Positions 36,027 to 43,637 of a DNA stretch of 64,000 nt are shown piece by piece. A program made the translations under genes and the position numbers. Numbering within the stretch: position 1 is the stretch's first letter; each line of letters starts with the position of its first letter. Location: NCBI RefSeq assembly GCF_009727155.1, contig NZ_WNWM01000002.1:5084001-5148000 (forward strand). Reading direction: 5' to 3'. The notes under the pieces are model-generated. The model was given only the letters and a program-made list of their open reading frames with translations. It was not told where the DNA came from and ran no database searches. Origin of the DNA: Pseudoduganella dura. GTDB taxonomy: Bacteria; Pseudomonadota; Gammaproteobacteria; Burkholderiales; Burkholderiaceae_D.

Positions 36027-37445
36027 ATGACTGACCTGTTGATCAAGAACGCCGCCGCCATCGTGACCGGCCTGGCGGGCGATGCCGCGCGCCATCCCGG
36101 CCCCGATATCCGCATCGCCAATGGCCGCATTGCCGCGCTGGGGCGCCTGGAACGGCTGCCCGGCGAACGCGTTGTCGACGCCGCCGGCTGCGTCGTCTAT
36201 CCGGCGTGGGTGAACACGCACCACCACCTGTTCCAGTCGCTGCTCAAGGGCGACGCGGCCGGCATCGACCTGCCGCTGACGCCCTGGCTGGCGGCCACGC
36301 CATACCGCTTCCGCGCCGCGTTCGACGAAGACCTGTTCCGCCTCGCCGCGCGCATCGGCCTGGTCGAGCTGCTGCGCTCCGGCTGCGCCACGGTGGCCGA
36401 TCACAATTACCTGTACTGGCCGGGCATGCCGTTCGACAGCTCGGCGATCCTGTTCGAGGAAGCCGAACGGCTCGGCATGCGCTTCGTGCTGTGCCGCGGC
36501 GGCGCCACGCAGACGCGGCAGCTGGAAGCGGACCTGCCGGCCTGCCTGCGCCCGGAAACGCTGGACGGCTACCTGGCCGACATGGAACGCATCACGAAGC
36601 GCTGGCACGATCCGGCGCCGGACGCGATGCGGCGCGTGGTGATGGCGCCGACCACGCCACTGTATTCGATGACGCCGCCCGAACTGCGCACCGTTGCGGC
36701 GGAAGCGCGCCGGCTCGGCATCCGGCTGCACAGCCACCTGTCGGAAACGGTGGAATACCAGAACGCCGCGCACGGCAAGCACGGTACCACGCCGGTGCGC
36801 TTCGCCGCCGAGCAGGACTGGCTGGGCGACGATGTCTGGTTCGCCCACCTCGTCAAGCTCGACGACGAGGAAGTCGCGCTGCTGGGCGCCACAGGCACCG
36901 GCGTCGCGCACTGCCCGCAGAGCAACGGCCGGCTCGGCAGCGGCATCGCGCCGATCCGCCAGCTCGAGGCGGCCGGGGCTGCGATCTCGATCGGCGTGGA
37001 CGGCGCGGCGTCGAACGAGGCGGCCGACATGATCTCGGAAACGCACGCCGCGTGGCTGATGCAGCGGGCGCGTGGCGGGCAGGACGCGCGGCCGGCGCAC
37101 CGCGGCGGCACGTTCGAGGGCGGCGCCGACGCGGCCACCGTCGAGGACGTGGTGCGCTGGGGCACGGGCGGCGGGGCCCGGGTGCTCGGCCTGTCCGGCC
37201 TGGGCACGCTCGAAGCGGGCATGGCCGCCGACATCGCCGTCTACGCGCTCGACGACCCGCGCTACTTCGGGCTGCACGACATCGCCATCGGCCCCGTCGC
37301 CTCCGGCGGCCGCCCGTCGCTGCGGCTGCTCACCGTGGCCGGCAAGCCCGTCGTCGAACACGACACCATCCCCGGCCTCGACCTGCGCGAACTCGCCCAC
37401 GACGCCCGCGCTGCCGTCGCGAAATTGCTACGCCACGCAAACTAG
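36027..37445 (+). CDS. cog0402 amidohydrolase, 8-oxoguanine/isoxanthopterin deaminase-like
   Basis: A 472-residue TIM-barrel amidohydrolase of the guanine/8-oxoguanine/isoxanthopterin deaminase and TrzN/AtzB group. Metal ligands are visible: His65-x-His67 in WVNTHHHLFQS, His in RLHSHLSE (about residue 235), His in GVAHCPQSN (about 295) and Asp in GVDGAASNE (about 332). The DGAASNE form is the one I associate with 8-oxoguanine deaminases. It should release ammonia from an amino-substituted oxidised heterocycle. As last gene of the operon it would act after uptake and before or after Rieske oxygenation. The exact substrate is open. AAAGGAGA precedes ATG 36027. Confidence 0.87.
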   Translation: MTDLLIKNAAAIVTGLAGDAARHPGPDIRIANGRIAALGRLERLPGERVVDAAGCVVYPAWVNTHHHLFQSLLKGDAAGIDLPLTPWLAATPYRFRAAFDEDLFRLAARIGLVELLRSGCATVADHNYLYWPGMPFDSSAILFEEAERLGMRFVLCRGGATQTRQLEADLPACLRPETLDGYLADMERITKRWHDPAPDAMRRVVMAPTTPLYSMTPPELRTVAAEARRLGIRLHSHLSETVEYQNAAHGKHGTTPVRFAAEQDWLGDDVWFAHLVKLDDEEVALLGATGTGVAHCPQSNGRLGSGIAPIRQLEAAGAAISIGVDGAASNEAADMISETHAAWLMQRARGGQDARPAHRGGTFEGGADAATVEDVVRWGTGGGARVLGLSGLGTLEAGMAADIAVYALDDPRYFGLHDIAIGPVASGGRPSLRLLTVAGKPVVEHDTIPGLDLRELAHDARAAVAKLLRHAN

Positions 37446-37668
37446 GGACAGACCCTGTTTTCCAGGAAATATTGCCGCAAACCGGGGTCTGACCCCGGTT
37501 TTGAGCAATTGTTTCCAAAAATCGGGGTCAGCCCCCTTTTTTGGGAAACACGAAGTCCATGCCGCCGTCGTCAGGTTGCTGCGTCGCCAAAACCAGCCTG
37601 TTTTTGGAAAATGTTGCTTGAAATTGGGGTCAGACGGGATTGCCGGACTGCTCGGTTTCAGGCGACAT
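37446..37668. repeat. Intergenic repeat region with GGGGTC/GACCCC palindromes
   Basis: This non-coding spacer between convergent genes contains the palindrome ACCGGGGTC-T-GACCCCGGT (37481-37499). Several related pieces surround it: ACAGACCC, TCGGGGTCAGCCCC and TTGGGGTCAGAC, each linked to TTTCC/GGAAA-type strings (TTTTCCAGGAAA, GTTTCCAAAAA, TTTTTGGAAAA). The pattern looks like several decayed copies of one dispersed element rather than a single terminator. Confidence 0.65.
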
Positions 37669-38331
37669 TCACTTTGCGGGTTGGCCTTCGACCAGCGCGA
37701 TGCGCCGACGGAGGCGGGCAGCTTCGTCGGTGTCGCCGGCAGTTTCGGCGCGCAGCGCCTGCACGTTTAGCCAGGCCAGCAGAGGGCGGCGCCAGCCCTG
37801 GTCGGAGGCGGTGGCGATCGCATCGGCGATCAGTTCCGGCGTGGCGCGGTTGGCCTTGAACAGCGCGCCGGCGCCGACGAGCCGGGACAGGGGATCGGCG
37901 ATGCCCTTGACGGTGGCCGCCGCCGTCGCGTCGCTGGTGGCGGCCAGCACGGCGCGCTGCGGTTCGGGCAGCAACGCGGCATCGGATGGCTGCGCGCGGC
38001 CGGCGAGGTAGGCGGCGTAGGCGGCGTCGGCCGCCGTGGCATCGCTGCGCAGCGCCTCGAAGCCGGCGCATTCGTCGAACACCAGCGCGGCGGTACGGGC
38101 GGCGCAGCGGATCAGTTCGGCGCGGATGACCAGGTCGACCTTGCCGGTGGCGGCGATGTCGTCGCGGGCATGCGCGAATTCGTTCTTTTCGACCAGGTCG
38201 CGGCCGGCCATGAACGCATCGGTGGCGCGCTCCAGCGCGCCTTGCGCGTTCATCTTCCAGTCGGGTACCGGCGGGCCGCCGCTGCAGGCCGCCAGCAATA
38301 CGGGTACTGTCAACACAAGGAATCGCTTCAT
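37669..38331 (-). CDS. Putative lipoprotein of the Mla-like cluster, unknown function
   Basis: A 220-residue protein with a lipoprotein signal peptide (KRFLVLTVPVLLAACSGG, lipid-anchor Cys about residue 16). The rest is Ala-rich and helical and does not match a family I know. It is not MlaA or MlaC by sequence. Its ATG overlaps the stop of the MCE-protein gene (ATGA), so it is co-translated with it and presumably works in the same envelope lipid-transport system, perhaps as an outer-membrane or periplasmic partner. Confidence 0.72.
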   Translation of the reverse strand: MKRFLVLTVPVLLAACSGGPPVPDWKMNAQGALERATDAFMAGRDLVEKNEFAHARDDIAATGKVDLVIRAELIRCAARTAALVFDECAGFEALRSDATAADAAYAAYLAGRAQPSDAALLPEPQRAVLAATSDATAAATVKGIADPLSRLVGAGALFKANRATPELIADAIATASDQGWRRPLLAWLNVQALRAETAGDTDEAARLRRRIALVEGQPAK

Positions 38332-39296
38332 GGCAGCTTGATCTCCGTTTCGCGCTTGAACGGCCACTTGCGGTTGATCTCGTTGACGAGCTGTTCGATC
38401 TTGCGCAGGTTGGCGTCGACATCGGCGCGCAGCGCGCCCAGGTCCTCGGTGGCCACGCGGGCGTTCTTGCCGACCGCCTGCGCTTCTTCCAGCACCAGGT
38501 CCATCTTCTTCAGGCTCAGGCGCGCATCGGCCAGCAGGCCGTCGAGCTGCCTGACCGCGGCCTGCGCATCGTTGGCCACGCCCTTGTCGCCGAACACCTT
38601 GCTGTCGGCATTGCCCACCAGCCGGTCGGCGCGCACGATCAGCGAATTGGCGTTGGCCAGCAGTTCGCGCGCCTTGCGGTCCTCGCCGGCGATGAAGCCC
38701 ATCGCGCCGCCCGGGCCGTTCAGCTTCCCGGTCACGCCCTGGAGATTCGCCAGGCTCTGGCCGAGCGACGAGTCGGCGGCGGTCAGCGCCGTCACGTTGG
38801 CGAGGATGTCGCGCGCGGCGTTCAGCAGGCGCGGGATCTCGGCCGCCACGTCGCCCACCAGCAGCGGCCGTTCGGCCTTGTCGGCCAGCGGCGGATCGGT
38901 GGGAATGCCGGTGAACGCGCGCAGCTTGGCGCCGCCGACGATGCCTTTCTCGAGCGTGAAGATGCTGCTCGAACGCAGCCAGTGCGCATCCTTCTCGGGC
39001 ACGTCGACCAGCACCCGCGCCTTGCCTTCGCGGGAAAGCTCGATGCTGCGCACGCGGCCGATCGGGAAGCCGGCGAACGTGACGTCCATGCCGACGGCCA
39101 CGCCCTCGGAGTCGTCGGCCGTCAGCACGAGGCGCTGCGTGGCTTCGAAGGCGCCGCGCGCATACATCAGGTACAGCGCGGCGCCGGCGATCAGCGCGAC
39201 CATCAGCACCAGCAGCAGCGCCGCCTTGACCTCGGCATTGCGCACCGGTGCCGGTTCGGCCGGTGCCGCCGGGGTGGGGAGGGAAGTTTCAGTCAT
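38328..39296 (-). CDS. MCE-domain protein, MlaD family
   Basis: A 322-residue membrane-anchored MCE protein. One N-terminal transmembrane helix (about residues 24-46) is followed by the MCE domain (LTADDSEGVAVGMDVTFAGFPIGRVRSIEL, about 55-130). A long helical C-terminal region carries heptads (ANLQGVTGKLNG, LDGLLADARLSLKKMDLVLEEAQAV). MlaD-type hexamers form a tunnel for phospholipids between the membranes. The N-terminal 20 residues are Pro/Ala-rich. It sits between an MlaE-like permease and a lipoprotein gene. No ATPase (MlaF-like) is adjacent. Confidence 0.88.
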   Translation of the reverse strand: MTETSLPTPAAPAEPAPVRNAEVKAALLLVLMVALIAGAALYLMYARGAFEATQRLVLTADDSEGVAVGMDVTFAGFPIGRVRSIELSREGKARVLVDVPEKDAHWLRSSSIFTLEKGIVGGAKLRAFTGIPTDPPLADKAERPLLVGDVAAEIPRLLNAARDILANVTALTAADSSLGQSLANLQGVTGKLNGPGGAMGFIAGEDRKARELLANANSLIVRADRLVGNADSKVFGDKGVANDAQAAVRQLDGLLADARLSLKKMDLVLEEAQAVGKNARVATEDLGALRADVDANLRKIEQLVNEINRKWPFKRETEIKLP

Positions 39297-39298
39297 GA

Positions 39299-39376
39299 TC
39301 AGCCAGTCGTCTCAATCAGTCGTATCAATCAGTGGTATCGGTCGGTCGAATCGATCGGTCGAATCGGTCAGTAATA
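39299..39376. repeat. Six 13-bp tandem repeats at the mlaE-mlaD junction
   Basis: Six consecutive 13-base units of the pattern TCRRTCRGTCGWA (for example TCAATCAGTCGTA, TCAATCAGTGGTA, TCGATCGGTCGAA) fill the whole gap between the MCE and permease genes. The last copy includes the permease stop codon. The first and last units are the most diverged. Confidence 0.85.
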
Positions 39377-40201
39377 GTTGCCCATCAGCGAAGCGGCTTC
39401 GATCAGCAGGATCACGGAGAACATCCGCACCATGTCCGCCAGCCCGTGCGTGAAACGCAGCCGCGCCGCGAACGGGTTGGCGGCTGCATCGTAGTAGGAC
39501 GAGGCGAGCGGGATGATGCCGACCGCCAGCGAGAAAAAGAAGATCTTCAGCGCCAGGATCAGCGCCACGGCCGGGTTGAAGATCTGCCCGACCACCCGCG
39601 TGTAGCCCGCCAGCGCATAGGGCGTGAAGCCATAGATGATGAGATAGGTCAGCACCAGCGTCAGGATGCAGCTGACGGCGGCGAGCAGCCACACCGCGAA
39701 GATGCCGGCCGACGCGCGCGGATAGAATTCGCAGCGCAGCGCCCCGGCGGGGTCGGCGGCCGGGCCGGCCGACCCCGCCGGGGCCGCCGCGGCGGCGGCG
39801 AGCCGCCGCTGCGCGAACTCCACGCCGGCCGGCAGCGTGCTGCGCAACGCCACGAACAGCGCCGCCGTCAGCGGGATCAGCTCCAGCACGAGCACGCGCA
39901 CCACCATTTCCAGCGCGAAGCCGGACAGGCCGTACGATGTGGCGGTGACGACCACGATGCGAATGATGACAAGGCTGATCAGCGCCGACAGCACGCAGAA
40001 CCACAGCAGGTTCGGCGCCGTGGCCAGCACCAGGTGGCTGGCGAGCGCGCGGTGATTGTCGCGGCGGTAGGTGGACGGCGCGGCGCCGCGCGCCAGGATC
40101 AGCGCCGCGAACTGCAGCAGGCGCCACCAGCTGGTGAGCCAGATCATGGTGGCGCGGTGCATCCGCAGCAGCGACGGGAACAGTGATGCATGGGTGGACA
40201 T
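39368..40201 (-). CDS. MlaE-like lipid ABC permease
   Basis: A 277-residue inner-membrane protein of the MlaE/YrbE permease family: five or so hydrophobic helices, LVLELIPLTAALFVALRSTLPAGVEFA (about residues 108-134) and the C-terminal VILLIEAASLMGNYY. An Ala/Pro-rich cytoplasmic insert (about 138-160) is unusual and looks disordered. It partners the MlaD-like protein. The expected MlaF-type ATPase is not encoded next to it, so either the ATPase is elsewhere or this is an ATPase-sharing paralogue. Confidence 0.82.
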   Translation of the reverse strand: MSTHASLFPSLLRMHRATMIWLTSWWRLLQFAALILARGAAPSTYRRDNHRALASHLVLATAPNLLWFCVLSALISLVIIRIVVVTATSYGLSGFALEMVVRVLVLELIPLTAALFVALRSTLPAGVEFAQRRLAAAAAAPAGSAGPAADPAGALRCEFYPRASAGIFAVWLLAAVSCILTLVLTYLIIYGFTPYALAGYTRVVGQIFNPAVALILALKIFFFSLAVGIIPLASSYYDAAANPFAARLRFTHGLADMVRMFSVILLIEAASLMGNYY

Positions 40202-40230
40202 CTTGCAATCTTAACATTCCGACGTGCAGA

Positions 40231-41091
40231 TCACGGTACGGAAGCGACGATGGCGTCGGCCACGGCCCGCACCCGCGCACTGCGGTTCAGGTCGCCGTGC
40301 ATCACCAGGTACATGTCGTAGCTGTGCACCCGGTCCGGAAAGACGCGCACCAGCCGCGGATCCTGGCCGGCCATGTGCACCGGCAGCTCGGCGATGCCGA
40401 TGCCGGCGCGCGCCGCCTCCATCAGCATTAGCCCCGTGTTGACTTCCAGCGCGACACGGGCCCCGGCAATGGATACGCCGGCCACGTGCGTGGCCTGCCG
40501 CGGCGCCACCGACGCATGGTAGATGACGAGGTCATGGCCCGCCAGTCCGGATTCCACCAGTGGCACGCCGCGTTCGCGCAGGTAGGTCTTGCTGGCATAC
40601 AGGCCGGAAGTGCGCCGCGCCAGGTGCCGCGACACCAGGTCCGGGTCCGTGGGCTTGAGCGTGCGCACGGCCAGGTCGGCTTCGCGCCGCGTCAGGTTCG
40701 TCATCGCCGTGGTCACGTGGAGCACCACGCGGATGTCCGGGTGCCGGGCGTGCAGCGCCCTGATCGCATCCATCACGAAGTACTGCGCCATCGTGTCGGT
40801 GGTTGCCACCCGCACCGTGCCGGAGAGGCGGTTGTCGATGCCCTGCATCTCCCTTTCGAGCTGGTGCGCCGCCGCCTCCATCTTCTCGGCGGGGCGCGCC
40901 GCCATCTCGCCGGCCGGCGTGGGCACGTAGCCGGACGGCGTGCGCAGGAACAGTTTCGCGTTCAGCGCCGCCTCCATCGCGGCCAGCCGCCGGCCGGCCG
41001 TGGCCTGGTCGATGCCCAGCCCGGCGGCGGCGCCGCGCAAGGTGCCCGCGCGGTAGATGCCGAGGAATATCCGTGCGTCGTCCCAGTCCAT
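40231..41091 (-). CDS. LysR family transcriptional regulator
   Basis: A 286-residue LysR regulator: winged helix (WDDARIFLGIYRAGTLRGAAAGLGIDQATAGRRLAAMEAAL, about residues 2-42) and an effector domain from about 88 (GTVRVATTDTMAQYFVMDAI). The HTH and linker show the pattern of the subgroup that starts MDWDD rather than MxLRxL. The start ATG 41091 has CAGGAAAA 7 nt upstream. It is divergent from an MFS exporter gene, with two TGCAT dyads between, so it most likely controls that exporter. Confidence 0.9.
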   Translation of the reverse strand: MDWDDARIFLGIYRAGTLRGAAAGLGIDQATAGRRLAAMEAALNAKLFLRTPSGYVPTPAGEMAARPAEKMEAAAHQLEREMQGIDNRLSGTVRVATTDTMAQYFVMDAIRALHARHPDIRVVLHVTTAMTNLTRREADLAVRTLKPTDPDLVSRHLARRTSGLYASKTYLRERGVPLVESGLAGHDLVIYHASVAPRQATHVAGVSIAGARVALEVNTGLMLMEAARAGIGIAELPVHMAGQDPRLVRVFPDRVHSYDMYLVMHGDLNRSARVRAVADAIVASVP

Positions 41092-41093
41092 GA

Positions 41094-41138
41094 TTTTCCT
41101 GCCGATCGTTTTCCTGATGATCATTTTCCTGCTGATGC
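41094..41138. repeat. Three 15-bp tandem repeats containing ribosome-site copies
   Basis: TTTTCCTGCCGATCG, TTTTCCTGATGATCA and TTTTCCTGCTGATGC stand end to end directly upstream of the LysR start. On the minus strand each unit reads CAGGAAAA, and ATG, ACG or ATG follows 0-3 bases later, so the ribosome site appears three times in phase. Confidence 0.8.
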
Positions 41139-41180
41139 AGTTTTGCATCGCAGTGCCGATGGTATGCATGTTTACTGCAT
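41134..41180. promoter_or_regulatory. Paired TGCAT dyads, candidate LysR operator
   Basis: GATGCA-GTTT-TGCATC (41134-41149) and ATGCA-TGTTTAC-TGCAT (41164-41180) lie in the divergent promoter region between the LysR gene and the MFS gene. The second has the T-N11-A layout of LysR sites. Two sites about 30 bp apart are the usual recognition-plus-activation arrangement. Confidence 0.5.
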
Positions 41181-41226
41181 CGGGCAAGGGGCTTAACCTG
41201 CTGTCATTACCAGGAAGGGAAGCGCC

Positions 41227-42582
41227 ATGCTGCTGTTTACCCTCGCCATCGGTTTCGTGATGGCGATGATCGACGTGACGGCCGTGAACACGGCCCTGTC
41301 CGATATTTCGTCCGACCTCGGCGTGCCGCTCGAAGGGCTCGTCTGGGTCGTCGACGGCTACACGCTGACGTTCGCCGCGCTGCTGCTCGCCGGCGGCGCG
41401 CTGGCGGACCGTTGCGGTGCCCGGCGCATCTACCAGGCCGGGTTGGCCGTGTTCGTGCTGGGTTCCGTGCTGTGCGCGCTGGCGCCGACGGGGACGGCAC
41501 TGGTGGCGGCGCGGCTGCTGCAGGGCAGCGGGGCCGCGCTGTTCATGCCCAGCTCGCTTGCCCTGCTGACGCATGCCGAGGACGACGACCGGCGCCGCGC
41601 GAAAATGTTCGGTGCTTGGGCGGCGATCGTCAGCGCCGCGGCAACCGCCGGGCCGCTGGCCGGCGGCCTGCTGGTCGAGGCGTTCGGCTGGCGCAGCATC
41701 TTCTGGCTGAACCTGCCGGTCGGCTTGCTGGGCATCCTGCTGGCGCAGCTGAAGGCACCGGCGCCGGCCCCCCATGCCCGCCCGCTGGACCTGGCGAGTC
41801 ACGCGCTCGGCGCGACCGCGCTGGCGGCGCTGGCATTCGTGCTGATCGAGGGGCCGGTGCTGGGCTGGACGTCGGCCCCGGTGGTTGTCGCGCTGGCCAT
41901 GGCGGCATTGCTGCCCGCGTGGCTGATCCGGCGCGAACGCGCCGCAGCGCAGCCGATCCTGCCGCGCGCGCTGTACGGCATCGCGCCGTTCCGCGCCGCC
42001 GTGCTGACGGGCATGCTGATCAACTTCGGCACGTTCGGCCACATGTTCGTGCTCAGTCTGTGGTTGCAGGGCGCGCACGGCACCGGCGCGCTCGGCACGG
42101 GTCTTGCGATCCTGCCGATGACGGCGGCGGCCGGCGTGTCGAACGTGCTGTCCGGCCGCGCGGTGGCCAGGCAGGGGACGCGCATGCCGCTGCTGGTGGG
42201 AATGGGGGGCGCCGCCGCGGCCGCGCTGCTGCTGGCGCAGGTCACGGCCGGCACGCCGCCGTGGCTGGCGATTGCCGGCGGGACGCTGCTGTTCCTGGCG
42301 ATCGGCTTTGCGATCCCGGCCATGACGGCGACCGTGATGGGCGCCGGCGGCAAGACGCACGCCAGCGCCGCGGGCGCGACCCTGAACGCCAGCCGCCAGA
42401 TCGGCGCCTTGCTCGGCGTGGCGGCGGCCGGCACCATCCTGCATGCGACGCAGGACTGGGGCTTGCGGCTGGCCATCGTCTACACGGCCATCGCGGCGGC
42501 CTGTTTCGTCGCGTGGCTGGCCGTGTATCGCCGCATGGAGCCGGCCGACGCGCCGGCGCCGGCGGCCGGCGTGACCGAATGA
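41227..42582 (+). CDS. MFS efflux transporter, DHA2/EmrB-QacA type
   Basis: A 451-residue major-facilitator drug/H+ antiporter with about 14 hydrophobic helices. Conserved stretches are [18 protein letters not shown] in helix 1 (motif D1), [33 protein letters not shown] (motif A) and [19 protein letters not shown] with motif C-like residues. It is shorter than EmrB (about 510) because the N-terminus starts almost directly at helix 1. AGGAAGGG precedes the ATG. It is divergent from the LysR gene and is likely induced by its substrate through that regulator. Confidence 0.9.
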   Translation: MLLFTLAIGFVMAMIDVTAVNTALSDISSDLGVPLEGLVWVVDGYTLTFAALLLAGGALADRCGARRIYQAGLAVFVLGSVLCALAPTGTALVAARLLQGSGAALFMPSSLALLTHAEDDDRRRAKMFGAWAAIVSAAATAGPLAGGLLVEAFGWRSIFWLNLPVGLLGILLAQLKAPAPAPHARPLDLASHALGATALAALAFVLIEGPVLGWTSAPVVVALAMAALLPAWLIRRERAAAQPILPRALYGIAPFRAAVLTGMLINFGTFGHMFVLSLWLQGAHGTGALGTGLAILPMTAAAGVSNVLSGRAVARQGTRMPLLVGMGGAAAAALLLAQVTAGTPPWLAIAGGTLLFLAIGFAIPAMTATVMGAGGKTHASAAGATLNASRQIGALLGVAAAGTILHATQDWGLRLAIVYTAIAAACFVAWLAVYRRMEPADAPAPAAGVTE

Positions 42583-42586
42583 GAGG

Positions 42587-43261
42587 CTACCCGTGCAGCT
42601 TGCGCCAGGCGATCATCTCGGCGATCGTCAGGATCGGCATGCCATGCCGCCGCGCGAATGCTTCGATGTCGTCGCCGCGCATCATCGTGCCGTCCGGGTT
42701 CATCAGCTCGCACAGCACGGCGGCCGGCGCCAGGCCCGCCATGATCGCCAGGTCCACCGACCCTTCGGTATGGCCGGCGCGGGCCAGCACGCCGCCCGGC
42801 GCGGCGCGCAACGGGAACACGTGGCCGGGGCGCACCAGGTCGGCCGGCTGCGCGTCCGGCGCGGTGGCCGCGCGGATCGTGGCGACACGGTCGGCCGCGG
42901 AAACGCCGGTGGTCACGCCGTGCCGCGCCTCGATCGACATGGTGAACGGCGTGCCGTAGCGGCTGCCGTTCTCGATTGCCATCGGCGGCAGTTCCAGCGT
43001 GCGCACGCGTTCGGCCGTCAGGCACAGGCACACGATGCCGCTGCATTCGCGGATCATCAGCGCCATCGCCTGGACCGTCAGCCGGTCGCAGGCCACGATC
43101 AGGTCGGCTTCGTTCTCGCGGTCGAAGTCGTCGAGCAGGATGACGGGCACGCCGGCGCGCATCGCATCGAGGGCTGCGGCGATGCGGCCTTCCAGGTCGC
43201 CGCCGTGAAGGGAAGGGGAAATAACGGAATCGGGAACAGGATTACATTCTTGGACAGACAT
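42587..43261 (-). CDS. ribB: 3,4-dihydroxy-2-butanone 4-phosphate synthase
   Basis: A 224-residue RibB enzyme that converts ribulose 5-phosphate to dihydroxybutanone phosphate plus formate, one of the two inputs of riboflavin synthesis. Motifs include [15 protein letters not shown] (acidic metal site, about residues 41-55), [11 protein letters not shown], and [15 protein letters not shown] (catalytic His region, about 168-182). The fused GTP-cyclohydrolase domain found in RibBA is absent. ATG 43261 is preceded by GAGGAG. An FMN riboswitch lies about 100 bp upstream, so FMN feeds back on its expression. It is convergent with the MFS gene, with a 4-bp gap. Confidence 0.95.
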   Translation of the reverse strand: MSVQECNPVPDSVISPSLHGGDLEGRIAAALDAMRAGVPVILLDDFDRENEADLIVACDRLTVQAMALMIRECSGIVCLCLTAERVRTLELPPMAIENGSRYGTPFTMSIEARHGVTTGVSAADRVATIRAATAPDAQPADLVRPGHVFPLRAAPGGVLARAGHTEGSVDLAIMAGLAPAAVLCELMNPDGTMMRGDDIEAFARRHGMPILTIAEMIAWRKLHG

Positions 43262-43362
43262 TGAAACGCTCCTCGCAAATGGCGAAAAACGCTCCAGGGC
43301 AAAGCGAACGCACGCACGCCGCATGCGCGGCTGGCCACGCATGCGGTCGCACGATCGACGCA

Positions 43363-43522
43363 CATCTTCTTTCATCCGGACTATACCGTCGGCTCCGGTT
43401 TTCGACCGGATCTGCTGACCCCGCGATGGCCTGGTCTGTAACCAGCCCCATCGCGGGCGCTCGCGGGCTCGGCCCGAAGGCCCTACCGCCGGTGGGGAAT
43501 CGCCCCCCGCCCCGAAGACGTA
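43363..43522 (-). promoter_or_regulatory. FMN (RFN element) riboswitch
   Basis: On the minus strand the leader shows the RFN landmarks in order: TCTTCGGGGCGGGG, GATTCCCCACCGGCGGT, AGCCCGCGAGCGCCCGCG, GGTCAGCAGATCCGGT, AAACCGGAGCCGACGGTATA and GTCCGGATGAAAGAAGAT. The six-helix junction of the FMN aptamer is complete. A variable hairpin (CGCGATGGGGC...GCCATCGCG) is present. It ends about 100 nt before the ribB start and is the standard control of ribB in proteobacteria. Confidence 0.96.
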
Positions 43523-43637
43523 AATTAAATGAAACTGAATAAGGCCCGCCGCATGGCGCGGCAAGCTCGAGGATTGTAGCAGAGCGATCAATTTCTGGTG
43601 TATCGTGGGCATTTCGCCCATTGATCGCATCCATTCC

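Noticed and set aside
36027..37445. Calling the amidohydrolase TrzN/AtzB (triazine hydrolase)
   Set aside because: The same superfamily, but the THHH and DGAASNE forms and the oxygenase/NMT1 context fit oxidised purine/pterin deaminases better; no other triazine genes are present.
37446..37668. Insertion sequence remnant
   Set aside because: No transposase fragment, no terminal inverted repeats of IS length and no target duplication; dispersed palindromic repeats explain it better.
41092..42444. N-terminal extension of the LysR frame across the MFS gene
   Set aside because: It is antisense to the exporter and crosses the operator; ATG 41091 has a ribosome site and the normal LysR N-terminus.
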